64,000 nt of DNA from Bradyrhizobium sp. ORS 278 (GTDB taxonomy: Bacteria; Pseudomonadota; Alphaproteobacteria; Rhizobiales; Xanthobacteraceae). Location of the stretch: assembly GCF_000026145.1 (NCBI RefSeq), contig NC_009445.1, positions 62,001-126,000 of the forward strand, given 5' to 3'. Each line of letters opens with the position of its first letter. Within the stretch, counting starts at the first letter, position 1. A program made the translations under genes and the position numbers. The notes under the pieces were generated by a model that was not told where the DNA came from, searched no databases, and saw only the letters and a list, made by a program, of their open reading frames with translations. Shown here piece after piece: positions 10,036 through 19,857 of the stretch.

Positions 10036-11259
10036 TTAGGCGTCGAGGTGCTTGAAGACCAGCGTCGCGTTGGTGCCGCCGAAGCCAAACGAGTTCGACA
10101 GCACGGTGCCGAGCTTGGCATTGTCGATGCGCCTGCGCACGATCGGCATGTCCGCGAACACCGGATCGAGCTCGGTGATGTTGGCGCTCTCGCAGATGAA
10201 GCCGTTCTTCATCATGAGCAGCGAGTAGATCGCCTCCTGCACGCCGGTGGCGCCGAGCGAGTGGCCGGTCAGCGCCTTGGTGGCCGCGATCGGCGGGCAC
10301 TTCTCGCCCGATCCGAACACCTTGCGGATCGCCTCGATCTCCGGCGGATCGCCGGCCGGCGTCGAGGTCGCATGCGGATTGATGTAATCGATCCTGGTCT
10401 TCACCGTCGACAGTGCCATCTGCATGCAGCGTTCCGCGCCCTCGCCCGACGGCGCGACCATGTCGTAGCCGTCCGAGGTCGCGCCATAGCCGACGATCTC
10501 GCCATAGATCTTGGCGCCGCGCGCCTTGGCGCGCTCGAGCTCTTCAAGCACCAGCACACCAGCACCGCCGGCGATCACGAAGCCGTCGCGGCTCACATCA
10601 TACGGACGTGAGGCGGTTGCGGGCGTCTCGTTATGCTTGGACGACATCGCGCCCATCGCGTCGAACAGCACCGAGAGCGTCCAGTCGAGCTCCTCGCAGC
10701 CGCCGGCGAACATCACATCCTGCTTGCCATACTGGATCATTTCATAGGCATTGCCGATGCAATGATTGGAGGTCGCGCAGGCCGAGGAGATCGAGTAGTT
10801 GACGCCCTTGATCTTGAACCAGGTCGCGAGCGTCGCCGAGGCCGTCGACGACATCGCCTTCGGCACTGCGAAAGGTCCGACGCGCTTCGGGCCCTTGGTG
10901 CGGGTGATGTCGGCGGCCTCGACCAGGGTGCGCGTCGACGGCCCGCCCGAGCCCATGATGATGCCGGTGCGGACGTTGGAGACATCGGTCGGCTCCAGAC
11001 CGGAATCGAGGATTGCCTGCTCCATCGCGACGTGATTCCACGCCGCGCCCTCGCCGAGGAAACGCATCGCGCGACGGTCGACCACCTCGGCCGGATTCAG
11101 CGTCGGCGCACCTTGCACCTGCGAACGGAAACCAAGCTCGGCATATTTCTCAGCACGGGAGATGCCGGACTTCGCCTCGTACAGGCTCGCAAGCACCTCC
11201 TGGGTGTTGTTGCCGATCGACGAGACGATGCCCATGCCCGTGATGACGACCCGCCTCAT
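10036..11259 (-). CDS. fabB: 3-oxoacyl-ACP synthase I
   Basis: Beta-ketoacyl-ACP synthase I, the condensing enzyme that elongates unsaturated acyl chains. 407 residues. The thiolase-fold triad is complete: Cys161 in [16 protein letters not shown], a His in [11 protein letters not shown] and a His in [18 protein letters not shown] lies about 5 bases before the start. It is 76 bp downstream of fabA on the same strand, the standard fabA-fabB pair for anaerobic-type unsaturated fatty-acid synthesis. Confidence 0.97.
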   Translation of the reverse strand: MRRVVITGMGIVSSIGNNTQEVLASLYEAKSGISRAEKYAELGFRSQVQGAPTLNPAEVVDRRAMRFLGEGAAWNHVAMEQAILDSGLEPTDVSNVRTGIIMGSGGPSTRTLVEAADITRTKGPKRVGPFAVPKAMSSTASATLATWFKIKGVNYSISSACATSNHCIGNAYEMIQYGKQDVMFAGGCEELDWTLSVLFDAMGAMSSKHNETPATASRPYDVSRDGFVIAGGAGVLVLEELERAKARGAKIYGEIVGYGATSDGYDMVAPSGEGAERCMQMALSTVKTRIDYINPHATSTPAGDPPEIEAIRKVFGSGEKCPPIAATKALTGHSLGATGVQEAIYSLLMMKNGFICESANITELDPVFADMPIVRRRIDNAKLGTVLSNSFGFGGTNATLVFKHLDA

Positions 11260-11335
11260 GATGTCCGCCTCGCCTTGCTCATGTGTTCTGTTGCAGTGGT
11301 GCTCGCTGCACTGTCTGTGGTCGCGGTCCGCCGGT

Positions 11336-11857
11336 TCAAGACGGCGCGGCGCCCTGCTTGAACAGCCCGACCTTCAGATCCTTGGCGCGATAGATAATGT
11401 CGCCGTCCATCGAAAGCCACCCGTCGGCGATGCCGAGCACCAGCTTCGAGCGCATCACGCGCTTGATGTCGACGTTGTAGACGACCTTGCTCGCGGTCGG
11501 CAGAACCTGGCCGGAGAATTTGAGGTCGCCGAGACCGAGCGCGCGGCCGCGTCCTGCGCCGCCTGTCCAGCCGAGGAAGAAGCCGACCATCTGCCACATC
11601 GCGTCCAGACCGAGGCAGCCCGGCATGACCGGATCGTTCTTGAAATGGCAGCCGAAGAACCAGAGATCCGGCTTCACATCGAGCTCGGCGCGCACGACGC
11701 CCTTGCCGAACTCGCCACCGGTCTCGGAGATCTCGACGATGCGATCGAACATCAGCATCGGCGGCAACGGCAGCTGCGCATTGCCTGGACCGAACAGCTC
11801 CCCACGGCCGCAGGCCAGCAGGTCCTCGTATTCATAACTGCCGCGCCGATCCAGCAT
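11336..11857 (-). CDS. fabA: 3-hydroxydecanoyl-ACP dehydratase/isomerase
   Basis: FabA dehydrates 3-hydroxydecanoyl-ACP and isomerises the product to cis-3-decenoyl-ACP, the branch point to unsaturated fatty acids. 173 residues from the ATG at 11857 ([20 protein letters not shown]), matching the usual 172. The catalytic pair is His71 ([13 protein letters not shown]) and Asp85 (GLDAMWQ). It is divergent from irr across a 418-bp spacer, so the two may share regulation. Confidence 0.97.
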   Translation of the reverse strand: MLDRRGSYEYEDLLACGRGELFGPGNAQLPLPPMLMFDRIVEISETGGEFGKGVVRAELDVKPDLWFFGCHFKNDPVMPGCLGLDAMWQMVGFFLGWTGGAGRGRALGLGDLKFSGQVLPTASKVVYNVDIKRVMRSKLVLGIADGWLSMDGDIIYRAKDLKVGLFKQGAAPS

Positions 11858-12275
11858 GCTTGATGAGCCCTTCTCAACGATCCCCGGTGGAAAATGTGGC
11901 GCGCGACATGCCCCTTCACGCGCCGACCCGCTGATGCGCCGTTTCGCCGTTCGGCCATACCGTCGGCTGGCCAGCGCCCCAAACCAGGCAGATTCAATGA
12001 CACAGATGGCCATCGCGGCCAGCCACGCCCGCCCTGGCAGGTCAAATCGGGTCCGCGCGCTCTCTAACATAGGGGATTGCGGCGTCAATGCGCGTATCCA
12101 GCTAAATCGACGCGGGGCTCGGGCCTGCAACTGTGCGGGGTCGCAGATGCAGTTTAGGGTCGTTCTAGATAGGGTAGTTGCGATAAGCTTGCATCTGAAC
12201 GGGTTTCTTCCTATATCCAAAGTGGTCGATGTGAATTTTTCGGTGCATGACGTGGACGCCAGCAACAACGCTTCG
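11858..12275. other. Divergent fabA/irr intergenic region
   Basis: 418 bp with no convincing gene. It must hold promoters for fabA (minus) and irr (plus). I see an inverted repeat CAGATGC (12144-12150) / GCATCTG (12191-12197) around an AT-richer stretch with TTCTAGAT, but no operator I can name with confidence. Confidence 0.5.
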
Positions 12276-12749
12276 ATGAGTGGTCACAACCGGGCTGGTC
12301 CGGACGGGCTTGGAACGGGCCGGCAGCCTGCGCTCAACGGCTGTCCGTGGCATGACGTCAATGAGATGCTCCAGACGGCGGGCCTACGTCCGACGCGGCA
12401 GCGCATGGCCTTGGGCTGGCTGCTGTTCGGCAAGGGCGCGCGGCACCTGACGGCGGAAATGCTGTACGAGGAAGCCACGCTGGCCAAGGTTCCGGTGTCG
12501 CTGGCGACCGTCTACAACACGCTCAACCAGCTCACCGACGCAGGCCTGCTGCGCCAGGTCAGCGTCGACGGCACCAAGACCTATTTCGATACGAACGTCA
12601 CCGCGCACCACCATTTCTATCTCGAAAACAACCACGAGCTAGTGGACATTCCGGACCAGCATCTGGCGCTGTCCAAGCTGCCGGAGGCGCCGGAGGGCTA
12701 TGAGATCGCGCGGATCGACATGGTGGTCCGCCTGCGCAAGAAGCGCTGA
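12276..12749 (+). CDS. irr: Iron response regulator Irr (Fur family)
   Basis: Irr represses heme-synthesis and other iron-demanding genes when iron is low and is degraded when heme is available. 157 residues from the ATG at 12276; in-frame GTGs at 12222-12252 could extend it by up to 18 residues, and no clear Shine-Dalgarno decides. Heme features of Bradyrhizobium Irr are present: a Cys-Pro heme regulatory motif (GCPWHD, Cys23 in this numbering) and the HHH triplet (111-113). The winged helix ([20 protein letters not shown], then [19 protein letters not shown]) is intact. A terminator follows. Confidence 0.95.
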   Translation: MSGHNRAGPDGLGTGRQPALNGCPWHDVNEMLQTAGLRPTRQRMALGWLLFGKGARHLTAEMLYEEATLAKVPVSLATVYNTLNQLTDAGLLRQVSVDGTKTYFDTNVTAHHHFYLENNHELVDIPDQHLALSKLPEAPEGYEIARIDMVVRLRKKR

Positions 12750-12775
12750 GCGTCAACGCGCTTCTAACTGAGCCG

Positions 12776-12803
12776 ATGCCCGCGTCGACCGCGGGCATTT
12801 TCG
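12776..12803 (+). terminator. Intrinsic terminator of irr
   Basis: Perfect 9-bp stem ATGCCCGCG / CGCGGGCAT with a 5-nt loop, followed by TTTTCGT, 27 bp after the irr stop. The opposing SH3-protein gene ends 53 bp further on. Confidence 0.75.
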
Positions 12804-12856
12804 TGTCAGGAGCAGTTTGAAGCAGCGGCCGGCGGAGCCCAGCCTGCAGGATGACC

Positions 12857-13450
12857 TCAATTCACCTGCTCGTCGGCATAGACGCCCCACAGCCGCTGCT
12901 GCTGGATCCAGCCCTCGAACCCATTGCCGAGCACGCGGCACCAGCCATTGCCGCACTTCTTCACCTGCGCGACGACGCCGGCCTGCAGCCGCGCGGTCAC
13001 CGCGCTCGTCGCATCGGCGCTCTCATAGATCGGCGCGAGGTCGTCCTTGTTCTTCATCGTGACGACCGCCGTGCGGCGTCCCGACAGCAGCGAGTGATAG
13101 ACCCAGCCCTCCGAACCCTCGGAGTCGCGCACTCGGCGCCAGTTCTCATATTCCGCGGTGATCTCGACCGGCAGGCCGGAGCGCGTATAGACCCAGGCCA
13201 CGTCGTTGTCCTTGGTCGGACCGGCGCGGACGTTCACATGATCGGATTTCAGGCTGACATAGCGCGGCACCGGAAGGCCGCTGGTGGTAAGAACTGAATC
13301 CTTCGCTGCAGCGCTGCCGATCATGTCGAGCAGACAAACCACGAGCACCGCGACCGCACCGAAACGCCCCAACGCCACTGAACTCAACTCACTCTCCCTC
13401 GTCCGGGAACGCCGCCTCCGCCGCGTGCGATCCCTTCGCCCGATCCCCAT
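12857..13450 (-). CDS. Exported bacterial SH3-domain protein
   Basis: Two SH3-like repeats in a secreted protein. The first, after a hydrophobic signal segment (FGAVAVLVVCLLDMIGSAAA), is around YVSLKSDHVNVRAGPTKDND to SEGWVYHSLLSGRR. The second is AVTARLQAGVVAQVKKCGNG to FEGWIQQQRLWGV. Such proteins usually bind peptidoglycan or act in envelope stress. The start is ambiguous: ATG at 13450 gives a very Arg-rich leader (RRDRTRRRRRSRTR), whereas a TTG at 13387 preceded by GGGAGAG gives a compact signal peptide. The shorter form may be the real one. Confidence 0.8.
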   Translation of the reverse strand: MGIGRRDRTRRRRRSRTRESELSSVALGRFGAVAVLVVCLLDMIGSAAAKDSVLTTSGLPVPRYVSLKSDHVNVRAGPTKDNDVAWVYTRSGLPVEITAEYENWRRVRDSEGSEGWVYHSLLSGRRTAVVTMKNKDDLAPIYESADATSAVTARLQAGVVAQVKKCGNGWCRVLGNGFEGWIQQQRLWGVYADEQVN

Positions 13451-13733
13451 CGAACCGCCGGGCTGCCCCCCTTCGTGCACAGAGAGGGCTTGCCGCAGCG
13501 CAGGTCCTGGCCCCGCCGTTGGCTTCTTGTCTTGGCCCGGCCTTCTGCTAGACAGGACCGAACACAAGCGGCCAGGAAGCGCCTGAGAATCGCTCGCGAA
13601 ACCCTGTCAGGGACGGATCGGCCCGCCTGCGAGATCCGACACGACCAGTTCAGGGAACGCCTCTTCTCAGACGACGACGGTAGTTTCGGCGAACCCGGTT
13701 AATGAGGTCTGAAGGATCTCATGAGAGCAGCAC

Positions 13734-14735
13734 ATGTCAGGTAGGAAAAAGCCCCTCGTCGTCGTGACACGCAAGCTGCCGGACTCGGTCGAGACGCGCA
13801 TGCGCGAGCTGTTCGACGCGCGGCTCAATCTCGATGACGAGCCGATGAGCCAGGAGCAGCTCGCCGACGCCGTGCGCACCGCCGAGGTGCTGGTTCCGAC
13901 CGTCACCGATCACATCAGCGCGGATATTCTCAATCAACCCGACTGCAAGCTGAGGATGATCGCCAACTTCGGCAACGGCGTCGACAACATCGACGTCGCC
14001 GCGGCCGTGGCGCGCGGCATCACCGTGACCAACACGCCGAAGGTGCTCACCGAGGACACCGCCGACATGACCATGGCGCTGATCCTCGCCGTGCCGCGGC
14101 GGCTGATCGAGGGCGCCTCGGTGCTCACCGAGGGCAAGAACTGGGCGGGCTGGTCGCCGACCTGGATGCTCGGCCATCGCATCGGCGGCAAGCGTCTCGG
14201 CATCATCGGCATGGGCCGCATCGGCCAGGCGGTGGCGCGCCGCGCCCGCGCCTTCGGCCTGCAGATCCACTATCACAACCGCCGCCCGGTCGCGCCGGTC
14301 ATCGCCGACGAGCTTGGCGCTACCTACTGGGAAAGTCTCGACCAGATGCTGGCGCGGATGGACATCATCTCTGTGAACTGTCCGCACACGCCTGCGACGT
14401 TCCACCTGCTGTCGGCGCGCCGGCTCAAGCTGATCCGCAAGGACGCCTATATCGTCAACACCGCGCGCGGCGAGGTGATCGACGAGGAGACGATGACCCG
14501 GCTGATCGAAGCCGGCGACATCGCTGGCGCCGGCCTCGACGTGTTCGAGCATGAGCCCGCCGTCAATCCGCGCCTCGTGCGGCTCGCCAAGGCCGGCAAG
14601 GTGACCTTGCTGCCGCATATGGGCTCGGCGACCATCGAAGGCCGCGTCGAGATGGGCGAGAAGGTCATCATCAACATCAAGACCTTCCTCGACAACCACC
14701 GTCCGCCGGATCGCGTTCTGCCGAGCATGCTATAG
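13734..14735 (+). CDS. D-2-hydroxyacid dehydrogenase (glyoxylate/hydroxypyruvate reductase-like)
   Basis: NAD(P)-dependent D-isomer-specific 2-hydroxyacid dehydrogenase, 333 residues, likely reducing glyoxylate or hydroxypyruvate (substrate inferred). Substrate domain IANFGNGVDNIDVAAAVARG; nucleotide fold GIIGMGRIGQAVARRARAFG; catalytic Arg in NTARGEVIDEE, Glu in DVFEHEP and His in LLPHMGSAT. The start MSGRKKPLVVVTRK follows GAGAGCAGCAC. It is monocistronic, followed by a dispersed repeat into which the convergent LysR gene runs. Confidence 0.9.
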   Translation: MSGRKKPLVVVTRKLPDSVETRMRELFDARLNLDDEPMSQEQLADAVRTAEVLVPTVTDHISADILNQPDCKLRMIANFGNGVDNIDVAAAVARGITVTNTPKVLTEDTADMTMALILAVPRRLIEGASVLTEGKNWAGWSPTWMLGHRIGGKRLGIIGMGRIGQAVARRARAFGLQIHYHNRRPVAPVIADELGATYWESLDQMLARMDIISVNCPHTPATFHLLSARRLKLIRKDAYIVNTARGEVIDEETMTRLIEAGDIAGAGLDVFEHEPAVNPRLVRLAKAGKVTLLPHMGSATIEGRVEMGEKVIINIKTFLDNHRPPDRVLPSML

Positions 14736-14824
14736 GCCGACCTGCCGGCTACGCGATCGGTGGCGTCCCGGCCTGAGCCGTGACCCATACCGCGTGATCT
14801 CCGCAAGGAACGCGGCTGGACGTG

Positions 14825-14882
14825 ATCGTCCCACTCATGCCGGTGGCTATGGATCCCGGCTCGAGGCCGGGACGACAGCGGA
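14825..14882. repeat. Dispersed palindromic repeat, class 3
   Basis: Contains ATCCCGGCTCGAGGCCGGGA flanked by GTCGTCCCGG-type ends. Its 43-nt core (14840-14882) recurs at 31353-31395 with 2 mismatches. The last codons of the minus-strand LysR gene lie inside it. Confidence 0.75.
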
Positions 14883-15791
14883 TTGCGATGCGCCTGCTCG
14901 CCTGCGCCACTCGCCGACGAACGCCACGAAGGCGGCCAGGGCAGGCGGCGGCTGTCGCCGGCTCGGATAGTAGAGATACGGTCCTCGAAACGGTGGACAC
15001 CAATCGTCGAGCACGCTGACCAGGCGGCCGTCCGCCAGCGCCTGGCGCACATGGCCTTCGAACGCCATCCAGTAGCCGACGCCATCGCACGCCGCGCGAA
15101 ACGCCAAGCCGAGCTGGACCGCGATCAGCTTCGGCGGCGGCGCGATCCGAATGACCTGACCGTCCTTTTCGAACTCCCAATCCAGCATCGCGCCCGAGGA
15201 CAGACGGGCGCGGATGCAGGCGTGCTGCAGCAGATCGCGGGGGTGCGAGGGACGGCCATGTCGCTCAACGTGCTCGGGGGATGCGACGATGGCGTAGCGC
15301 TGCGGCTCGCCGAGCGGCACCGCGATCATGTCCTGCGCCAGATGCTCGCCGTAGCGCACGCCGGCGTCGAAGCCGGCCTGCACGATGTCGACGAAGCCGC
15401 TCTCGGCGGCGATCTCGAGCTCGACCCGCGGATAGGCCGCGAGAAACGGCGCGACCATCGGCGCCAGCACGAGATCGACCGCGGGCGGCGGCGCGTTGAT
15501 GCGCAGACGGCCCGCTGCGACCTGCTGCTGGCCGCGCACCTGGTCGATGGCCGCCTCGATCTCGAGGAGCGCCGGCTCCAGCCGCGCCAGCAACGCCTCG
15601 CCTGCCTGGGTCAGCCCGAGACTGCGGGTCGTCCTGTTGAGCAGTCGCAGCCCGAGCCGCTGCTCGAGTTCCTTCAGCCGCTGGCTCAGGCTCGACACGG
15701 CAACGCCCTGCTCGCGGGCGGCCCGGCGAAAATTGCCGGTGCGGGCCACCGCCACGAAAGCCTGGAGATCGCGCAGGTCCGGATCGCTCAT
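14847..15791 (-). CDS. LysR-family transcriptional regulator
   Basis: 314 residues. N-terminal winged helix-turn-helix ([20 protein letters not shown], then [20 protein letters not shown]), C-terminal effector-binding domain from about 90. It is divergent from an aldo/keto reductase gene across 115 bp, so it probably controls that gene and itself from the shared region; the effector is unknown. The C-terminal tail ([13 protein letters not shown]) is encoded by the dispersed repeat at the gene end, so the stop appears to have been captured from the repeat. Confidence 0.93.
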   Translation of the reverse strand: MSDPDLRDLQAFVAVARTGNFRRAAREQGVAVSSLSQRLKELEQRLGLRLLNRTTRSLGLTQAGEALLARLEPALLEIEAAIDQVRGQQQVAAGRLRINAPPPAVDLVLAPMVAPFLAAYPRVELEIAAESGFVDIVQAGFDAGVRYGEHLAQDMIAVPLGEPQRYAIVASPEHVERHGRPSHPRDLLQHACIRARLSSGAMLDWEFEKDGQVIRIAPPPKLIAVQLGLAFRAACDGVGYWMAFEGHVRQALADGRLVSVLDDWCPPFRGPYLYYPSRRQPPPALAAFVAFVGEWRRRAGASQSAVVPASSRDP

Positions 15792-15906
15792 TGTTCGTTA
15801 TTCTGAACAGCCTATTCTGAATTGTCCAGCTTATCGAATTGCGGAATTGGGCCGATATCCGCGTTGTCAGGCGTCCACGCAGGCCGCCTCAACAAGGAGA
15901 TTGATC

Positions 15907-16911
15907 ATGGAAACCCGCCAACTTGGAAAAGCCGGCCCAATGGTCTCCGCGCTCGGCCTCGGCTGCATGGGCATGTCCGACTTCTACGGCCCGAATGACC
16001 GCGCCGAGAGCATCGCGACGATTCACGCCGCCCTCGATGCCGGCATCATGCTGATCGACACCGGCGACTTCTACGGCATGGGCCACAACGAGATGCTGAT
16101 CCGCGAGGCGCTCGCCTCGGCCGGCCCGCGCAACGTGCAGATCTCGGTGAAATTCGGCGCGCTGCGCGGGCCTGACAAGAGCTGGCTCGGTTATGACAGC
16201 CGCCCGGAAGCCGTGCGAACCTTCCTGTCCTATTCGCTGCAACGGCTCGGTGTCGACGCCATCGACATCTACCGCCCGGCGCGGCTCGATCCGAACGTGC
16301 CGATAGAGGACACGATCGGCGCGATGGCCGAGCTGAAGCAGGCCGGCTTCATCAGGCATATCGGCCTGTCCGAGGTCGGCTCCGAGACCATCCGCCGGGC
16401 GCACAAGGTGCATCCGATCTCGGACCTGCAGATCGAGTATTCGCTGATTTCGCGCGGCATCGAGAGCGACATCCTCAAGACCTGCCGCGAGCTCGGCATC
16501 GGCATCACCGCCTATGGCGTGCTGTCGCGCGGCCTGATCAGCGGGCATTGGTCGAAGGACCGCGGTGGCGTCAGCGACTTCCGCGGTCATTCACCGCGCT
16601 TCCAGGGCGACAATCTCGATCGCAATCTCGGCCTCGTCGAGACGCTGCGCAGCATCGCGGCCGATGTCGGCGCGACGCCGGCGCAGGTCGCGATCGCCTG
16701 GGTGGCCGCGCAAGGCAATGACATCGTCCCGCTGGTCGGCGCCCGCCGCCGCGACCGCCTCGACGAGGCGCTCGGCGCGCTCTGCGTCAAGCTCACCGAG
16801 GTCCAGCTCGCCGCGCTCGACAAGGCCTTCCCGCCCGGCGTCGCCGCGGGAGAACGCTATCCGGAGTCGCAGCTGGTGCACATGGACAGCGAGCGCGCGA
16901 AGGGGGAGTAA
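15907..16911 (+). CDS. Aldo/keto reductase (catalytic-His variant)
   Basis: 334 residues, TIM-barrel NADPH-dependent oxidoreductase. Start [20 protein letters not shown] at 15907; the frame is open further upstream into the LysR gene but that is not real. Catalytic Asp51 and Tyr56 (LIDTGDFYG) and Lys82 (VKFGAL) are present. The usual active-site His just before Arg (in a YxxHRxD-type motif) is Ala125 here (IYRPARLDP). That substitution may define a subfamily. Divergent from, and probably regulated by, the adjacent LysR. Confidence 0.9.
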   Translation: METRQLGKAGPMVSALGLGCMGMSDFYGPNDRAESIATIHAALDAGIMLIDTGDFYGMGHNEMLIREALASAGPRNVQISVKFGALRGPDKSWLGYDSRPEAVRTFLSYSLQRLGVDAIDIYRPARLDPNVPIEDTIGAMAELKQAGFIRHIGLSEVGSETIRRAHKVHPISDLQIEYSLISRGIESDILKTCRELGIGITAYGVLSRGLISGHWSKDRGGVSDFRGHSPRFQGDNLDRNLGLVETLRSIAADVGATPAQVAIAWVAAQGNDIVPLVGARRRDRLDEALGALCVKLTEVQLAALDKAFPPGVAAGERYPESQLVHMDSERAKGE

Positions 16912-16939
16912 GACGCTCAGCGCGACCTCCAAATTCAGT

Positions 16940-17088
16940 GTCGTCCCGGCGAACGCCGGGACCCATACCCCAGGGTGCAGTTTGAGGCACGCTGGTCATT
17001 GGCTTTTGCCCAACACAACTGCTGCGGCGTATGGATCCCGGATCTGCGCTCGACGACGCGCTGGGTCGCCGAGCTTGTCCGGGATGAC
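16940..17088. repeat. Dispersed palindromic repeat, class 3 (long form)
   Basis: Begins GTCGTCCCGGCGAACGCCGG, contains GTATGGATCCCGG, and ends GTCCGGGATGAC. It fills most of the 206-bp gap between the aldo/keto reductase and MoeB/ThiF genes, and shares end motifs with the elements at 14825 and 31340. Confidence 0.7.
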
Positions 17089-17117
17089 AACGGAATTGAG
17101 ATCGCGAGCTTACGACA

Positions 17118-17921
17118 TCACTTTCGATGTGCACTGAGATCCGCGATGACAGGTCCATCACCATTCAGCGGGTTCGCCGGATCGCGGCCATAGCGCAGCG
17201 TTTCGAAGCGCATGGTGCGGGCGTCCAGCATCAACAGCCGGCCGACCAGGCCCTCGCCGAAGCCGACGATCTCGCGGATCGCCTCCAGCGCCATCATCGA
17301 GCCGAGCATGCCGGCGAGCGCGCCCATGACGCCGGCTTCGGCGCAGGCGGGCACGGTGCCAGGCGGCGGCGGCTCCGGGAACAGGCAGCGATAGGTCGGA
17401 TTGAACGCGCCCTTGTCATTGCGCTCATGCGCGCGGATCGTCGTCAGCGATGCATCGAAGGTGCCGAGCGCGCCCGTGATCAGCGGCTTGCCGGCCAGGA
17501 AGCAGGCATCGGAGACGAGATAGCGCGTGTCGAAATTGTCGGAGCCGTCGAGCACGAGATCATAGCCGCCGATCAGATCGAGCGCGTTGTCGGCGTTGAG
17601 CCACGTCCGGTGCGCGACGACGCCGACATGCGGGTTGAGCGCGTTGATGCGCTCGGCGGCGCTGTCGACCTTGGGCCTGCCGATGTCAGGCGTCGCGTGA
17701 ATGACCTGCCGCTGCAGATTTGACAGCGATACCACGTCGTCATCGACCACGCCGATCGTGCCCACGCCGGCAGCGGCGAGATACATCAGCGCCGGTGCGC
17801 CGAGCCCGCCCGCGCCGATCACCAGCACCGATGCGCGCTTCAGCGCAGCCTGACCAGGACCGCCGACATCGCGCAGCACGATATGGCGGGCGTAGCGCTC
17901 CAGTTCCTCGTCGCTCAGCAT
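17118..17921 (-). CDS. moeB: Molybdopterin-synthase adenylyltransferase/ThiF-like E1 enzyme
   Basis: E1-like enzyme that adenylates the C-terminal Gly of a ubiquitin-like sulfur carrier (MoaD or ThiS). 267 residues from the ATG at 17921 (MLSDEELERYARHIVLRDVG, a classic MoeB/ThiF opening). ATP site GAGGLG (36-41), SNLQRQVIHATPDIGRPKVD, and YRCLFPEPPPPGTVPACAEA with the cysteine expected to form the acyl-adenylate/disulfide relay. No C-terminal rhodanese domain, and I do not see the paired CxxC zinc cysteines of E. coli MoeB. Whether MoaD or ThiS is the partner cannot be told from this context. Confidence 0.88.
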   Translation of the reverse strand: MLSDEELERYARHIVLRDVGGPGQAALKRASVLVIGAGGLGAPALMYLAAAGVGTIGVVDDDVVSLSNLQRQVIHATPDIGRPKVDSAAERINALNPHVGVVAHRTWLNADNALDLIGGYDLVLDGSDNFDTRYLVSDACFLAGKPLITGALGTFDASLTTIRAHERNDKGAFNPTYRCLFPEPPPPGTVPACAEAGVMGALAGMLGSMMALEAIREIVGFGEGLVGRLLMLDARTMRFETLRYGRDPANPLNGDGPVIADLSAHRK

Positions 17922-18060
17922 CGTCACACGCGTCCTTCCGCCGCTACATCGCCATCGGCTGATCATGGAGACCGCAGCTCTCCACTGAACCCGCGCCGGA
18001 TTGTGGCCGACCAAGCAGATGTGCTTATTTACGGCAGCGGCAAGAGCTTCGGGATTTGTC

Positions 18061-19428
18061 ATGAGACGGCTGGCCACGGCAACCTTCATCTGTGCGATCG
18101 CCGCGAGCGTGCCGTCTCACGCCCAGACGCCGCCGACACAGGGCGTATTGCCCGGCGCCAAACCCAAGCCGGTCACGACGCAGCCCGTGCGCCCTGGCGT
18201 GCAGGCGCCGGCGGACACGGCCAACGAGATGAGCCAGACCGAGCGACTGGCGCTGCAATCCGACCTCGCCTGGGTCGGCCAGTACAACGGCGCCATCACC
18301 GGCGACGTCAGCGAGCGCATGGTCAATGCGATCAAGGAGTACCAGAAGCTCAAGGGCGGCAAGCCGACCGGCGTGCTCAATCCGCAGGAGCGTGCCGTGC
18401 TCGCCGACACCGCGCGTCGCAAGCAGGAGGGCGTCGGCTGGAAGCTCGTGACCGAGCCGACGAGCGGCGCGCGCTTGGGCATCCCGACCAAGCTGATGCC
18501 CCAGCAGACGACCGACGCGAACGGCTCGAAATGGACCTCGCCGACGGGCACGGTGCAGGTGGTGCTGTCACGGCGCAAGGAGGCCAATCCAACCACCGCG
18601 GCGCTCGCCGACCGTGAGAAGAAGGAACCCGGCCGCACCGTCGACTACAGCGTGGTGAAGCCGGACTTCTTCGTGCTCTCAGGACTGCAGAACCTGAAGA
18701 AATTCTACATCCGCGGCACCTTCAAGGGCGACGAGGTGCGCATCCTCACCATCCTCTACGACCAGGCCACCGAGAACACGGTCGAGCCTGTGGTGATCGC
18801 GATGTCCTCTGCCTTCACCGCCTTTCCGGCGGCGACTCTCGCCGCCCAGCCGGCGCCGCGGCGGAGCGTCGATTACGGCACCGGCATCATCGTGAGCGCG
18901 GACGGCGCCATCGTCGCCGACCGAGAAGTGACCGAAGCTTGCGTCGCCATCACCATTCCCGGCTTCGGCCCTGCCGAGCGGATCGCCGATGACAAGGAGC
19001 GCGGGCTGGCGCTGCTGCGCATCTATGGCGGGCGCGGCCTGAAGCCGCTGGCGCTGTCGGGCGGCACCGCGAGATCATCGGTCGACATTGTCGGCATTGC
19101 CGACCCTCAGAGCCAGGGCGGCGGCGCCGCGATCAGCATGGTGAAGGCGCAGCTTGCCGGCAACGGATCGGGCGACATGTCGCTGGCGCCCGCGCCGGGG
19201 CTCGGCTTCTCCGGCGCGGCCACGCTCGACGGCGACGGCAGGTTCGTCGGCGTCACGCTGCTCAAGCCCGGCGTGCTCGCCGGCAGCGCCTTCGTGCCAT
19301 CGTCCCAGGTCGTGATGGTGAGCGCCGACACCACACGCGCATTCCTCGCGGCAAATGGCGTCAAGCCCGACGGCACCTCGACCGACGCCAAGGCCGCAAC
19401 GGTGCGCGTGATCTGCGTGCGCAAATAG
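18061..19428 (+). CDS. Exported peptidoglycan-binding protein with degenerate trypsin-like domain
   Basis: 455 residues. Signal peptide 1-21 (RRLATATFICAIAASVPSHA). Residues about 60-120 look like a peptidoglycan-binding domain 1 (LQSDLAWVGQYNGAITGDVS, then AIKEYQKLKGGKPTGVLNPQ). The C-terminal half resembles a trypsin-fold protease (YGTGIIVSADGAIVADREV), but the His position is lost (ADREVTEAC where a TNxHV-type motif is expected). The serine loop reads GLGFSGAATLDGDG, keeping a Ser but not GNSGGP. It is therefore probably a non-proteolytic envelope scaffold; this is inference. No operon partner. Confidence 0.75.
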   Translation: MRRLATATFICAIAASVPSHAQTPPTQGVLPGAKPKPVTTQPVRPGVQAPADTANEMSQTERLALQSDLAWVGQYNGAITGDVSERMVNAIKEYQKLKGGKPTGVLNPQERAVLADTARRKQEGVGWKLVTEPTSGARLGIPTKLMPQQTTDANGSKWTSPTGTVQVVLSRRKEANPTTAALADREKKEPGRTVDYSVVKPDFFVLSGLQNLKKFYIRGTFKGDEVRILTILYDQATENTVEPVVIAMSSAFTAFPAATLAAQPAPRRSVDYGTGIIVSADGAIVADREVTEACVAITIPGFGPAERIADDKERGLALLRIYGGRGLKPLALSGGTARSSVDIVGIADPQSQGGGAAISMVKAQLAGNGSGDMSLAPAPGLGFSGAATLDGDGRFVGVTLLKPGVLAGSAFVPSSQVVMVSADTTRAFLAANGVKPDGTSTDAKAATVRVICVRK

Positions 19429-19857
19429 CGCTTTCCGCAGTTGCGCCGCGCACCGCAGCGCGGCAGGTGTTTACGCAAAATTAAGCATGTCCTTTTAGAA
19501 AAAATTAAGGGCCCAACGGCGCCGGCGGGGATCTCAGGTGCAGCATCGCGACTGCGCGTGACGATGCTCGGCGATGCCGGGTGCCCATTCGCGGCTGCGT
19601 GCCGCTCTCTTCCTAGCACCTTGCTATCAACTCGGAACGGCTCCCGCCGTAGTCAACCGGTCTGTGACCTGCAGGCCGGACGTGAGATAGTTCGAACAGT
19701 TTTGTCGGCGTGCTGATTCGGACCACCGCGATCCCTCTTCGTCAGTCGGATCGGGCCGGGACTGTCCTGAGCGAGAATAGCTCTGCATCGTTTCAGTCGA
19801 TGCGCTCAGCTTTGGCGTTCTCATAAGTTCCGTCAACATCCGAAGGACTGTCTCCCG
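19429..19857 (+). other. 429-bp gene-free leader before the ParA-like gene
   Basis: No credible gene. The left part is AT-rich (around 19470-19511, two AATTAAG blocks), unusual here and a possible promoter zone for the ParA-like gene or a terminator region for the preceding gene. No clear hairpin-T-run. I could not identify a regulatory motif with confidence. Confidence 0.4.

Noticed and set aside
17118..17921. MoeB with C-terminal rhodanese domain (MoeZ type)
   Set aside because: The protein ends at about residue 267, straight after the adenylyltransferase domain; no rhodanese loop is present.
19470..19484. TTTA-N7-TTAA resembling a CtrA half-site pair (TTAA-N7-TTAA)
   Set aside because: One mismatch, single occurrence, 374 bp from the next start and in AT-rich DNA; chance cannot be excluded.
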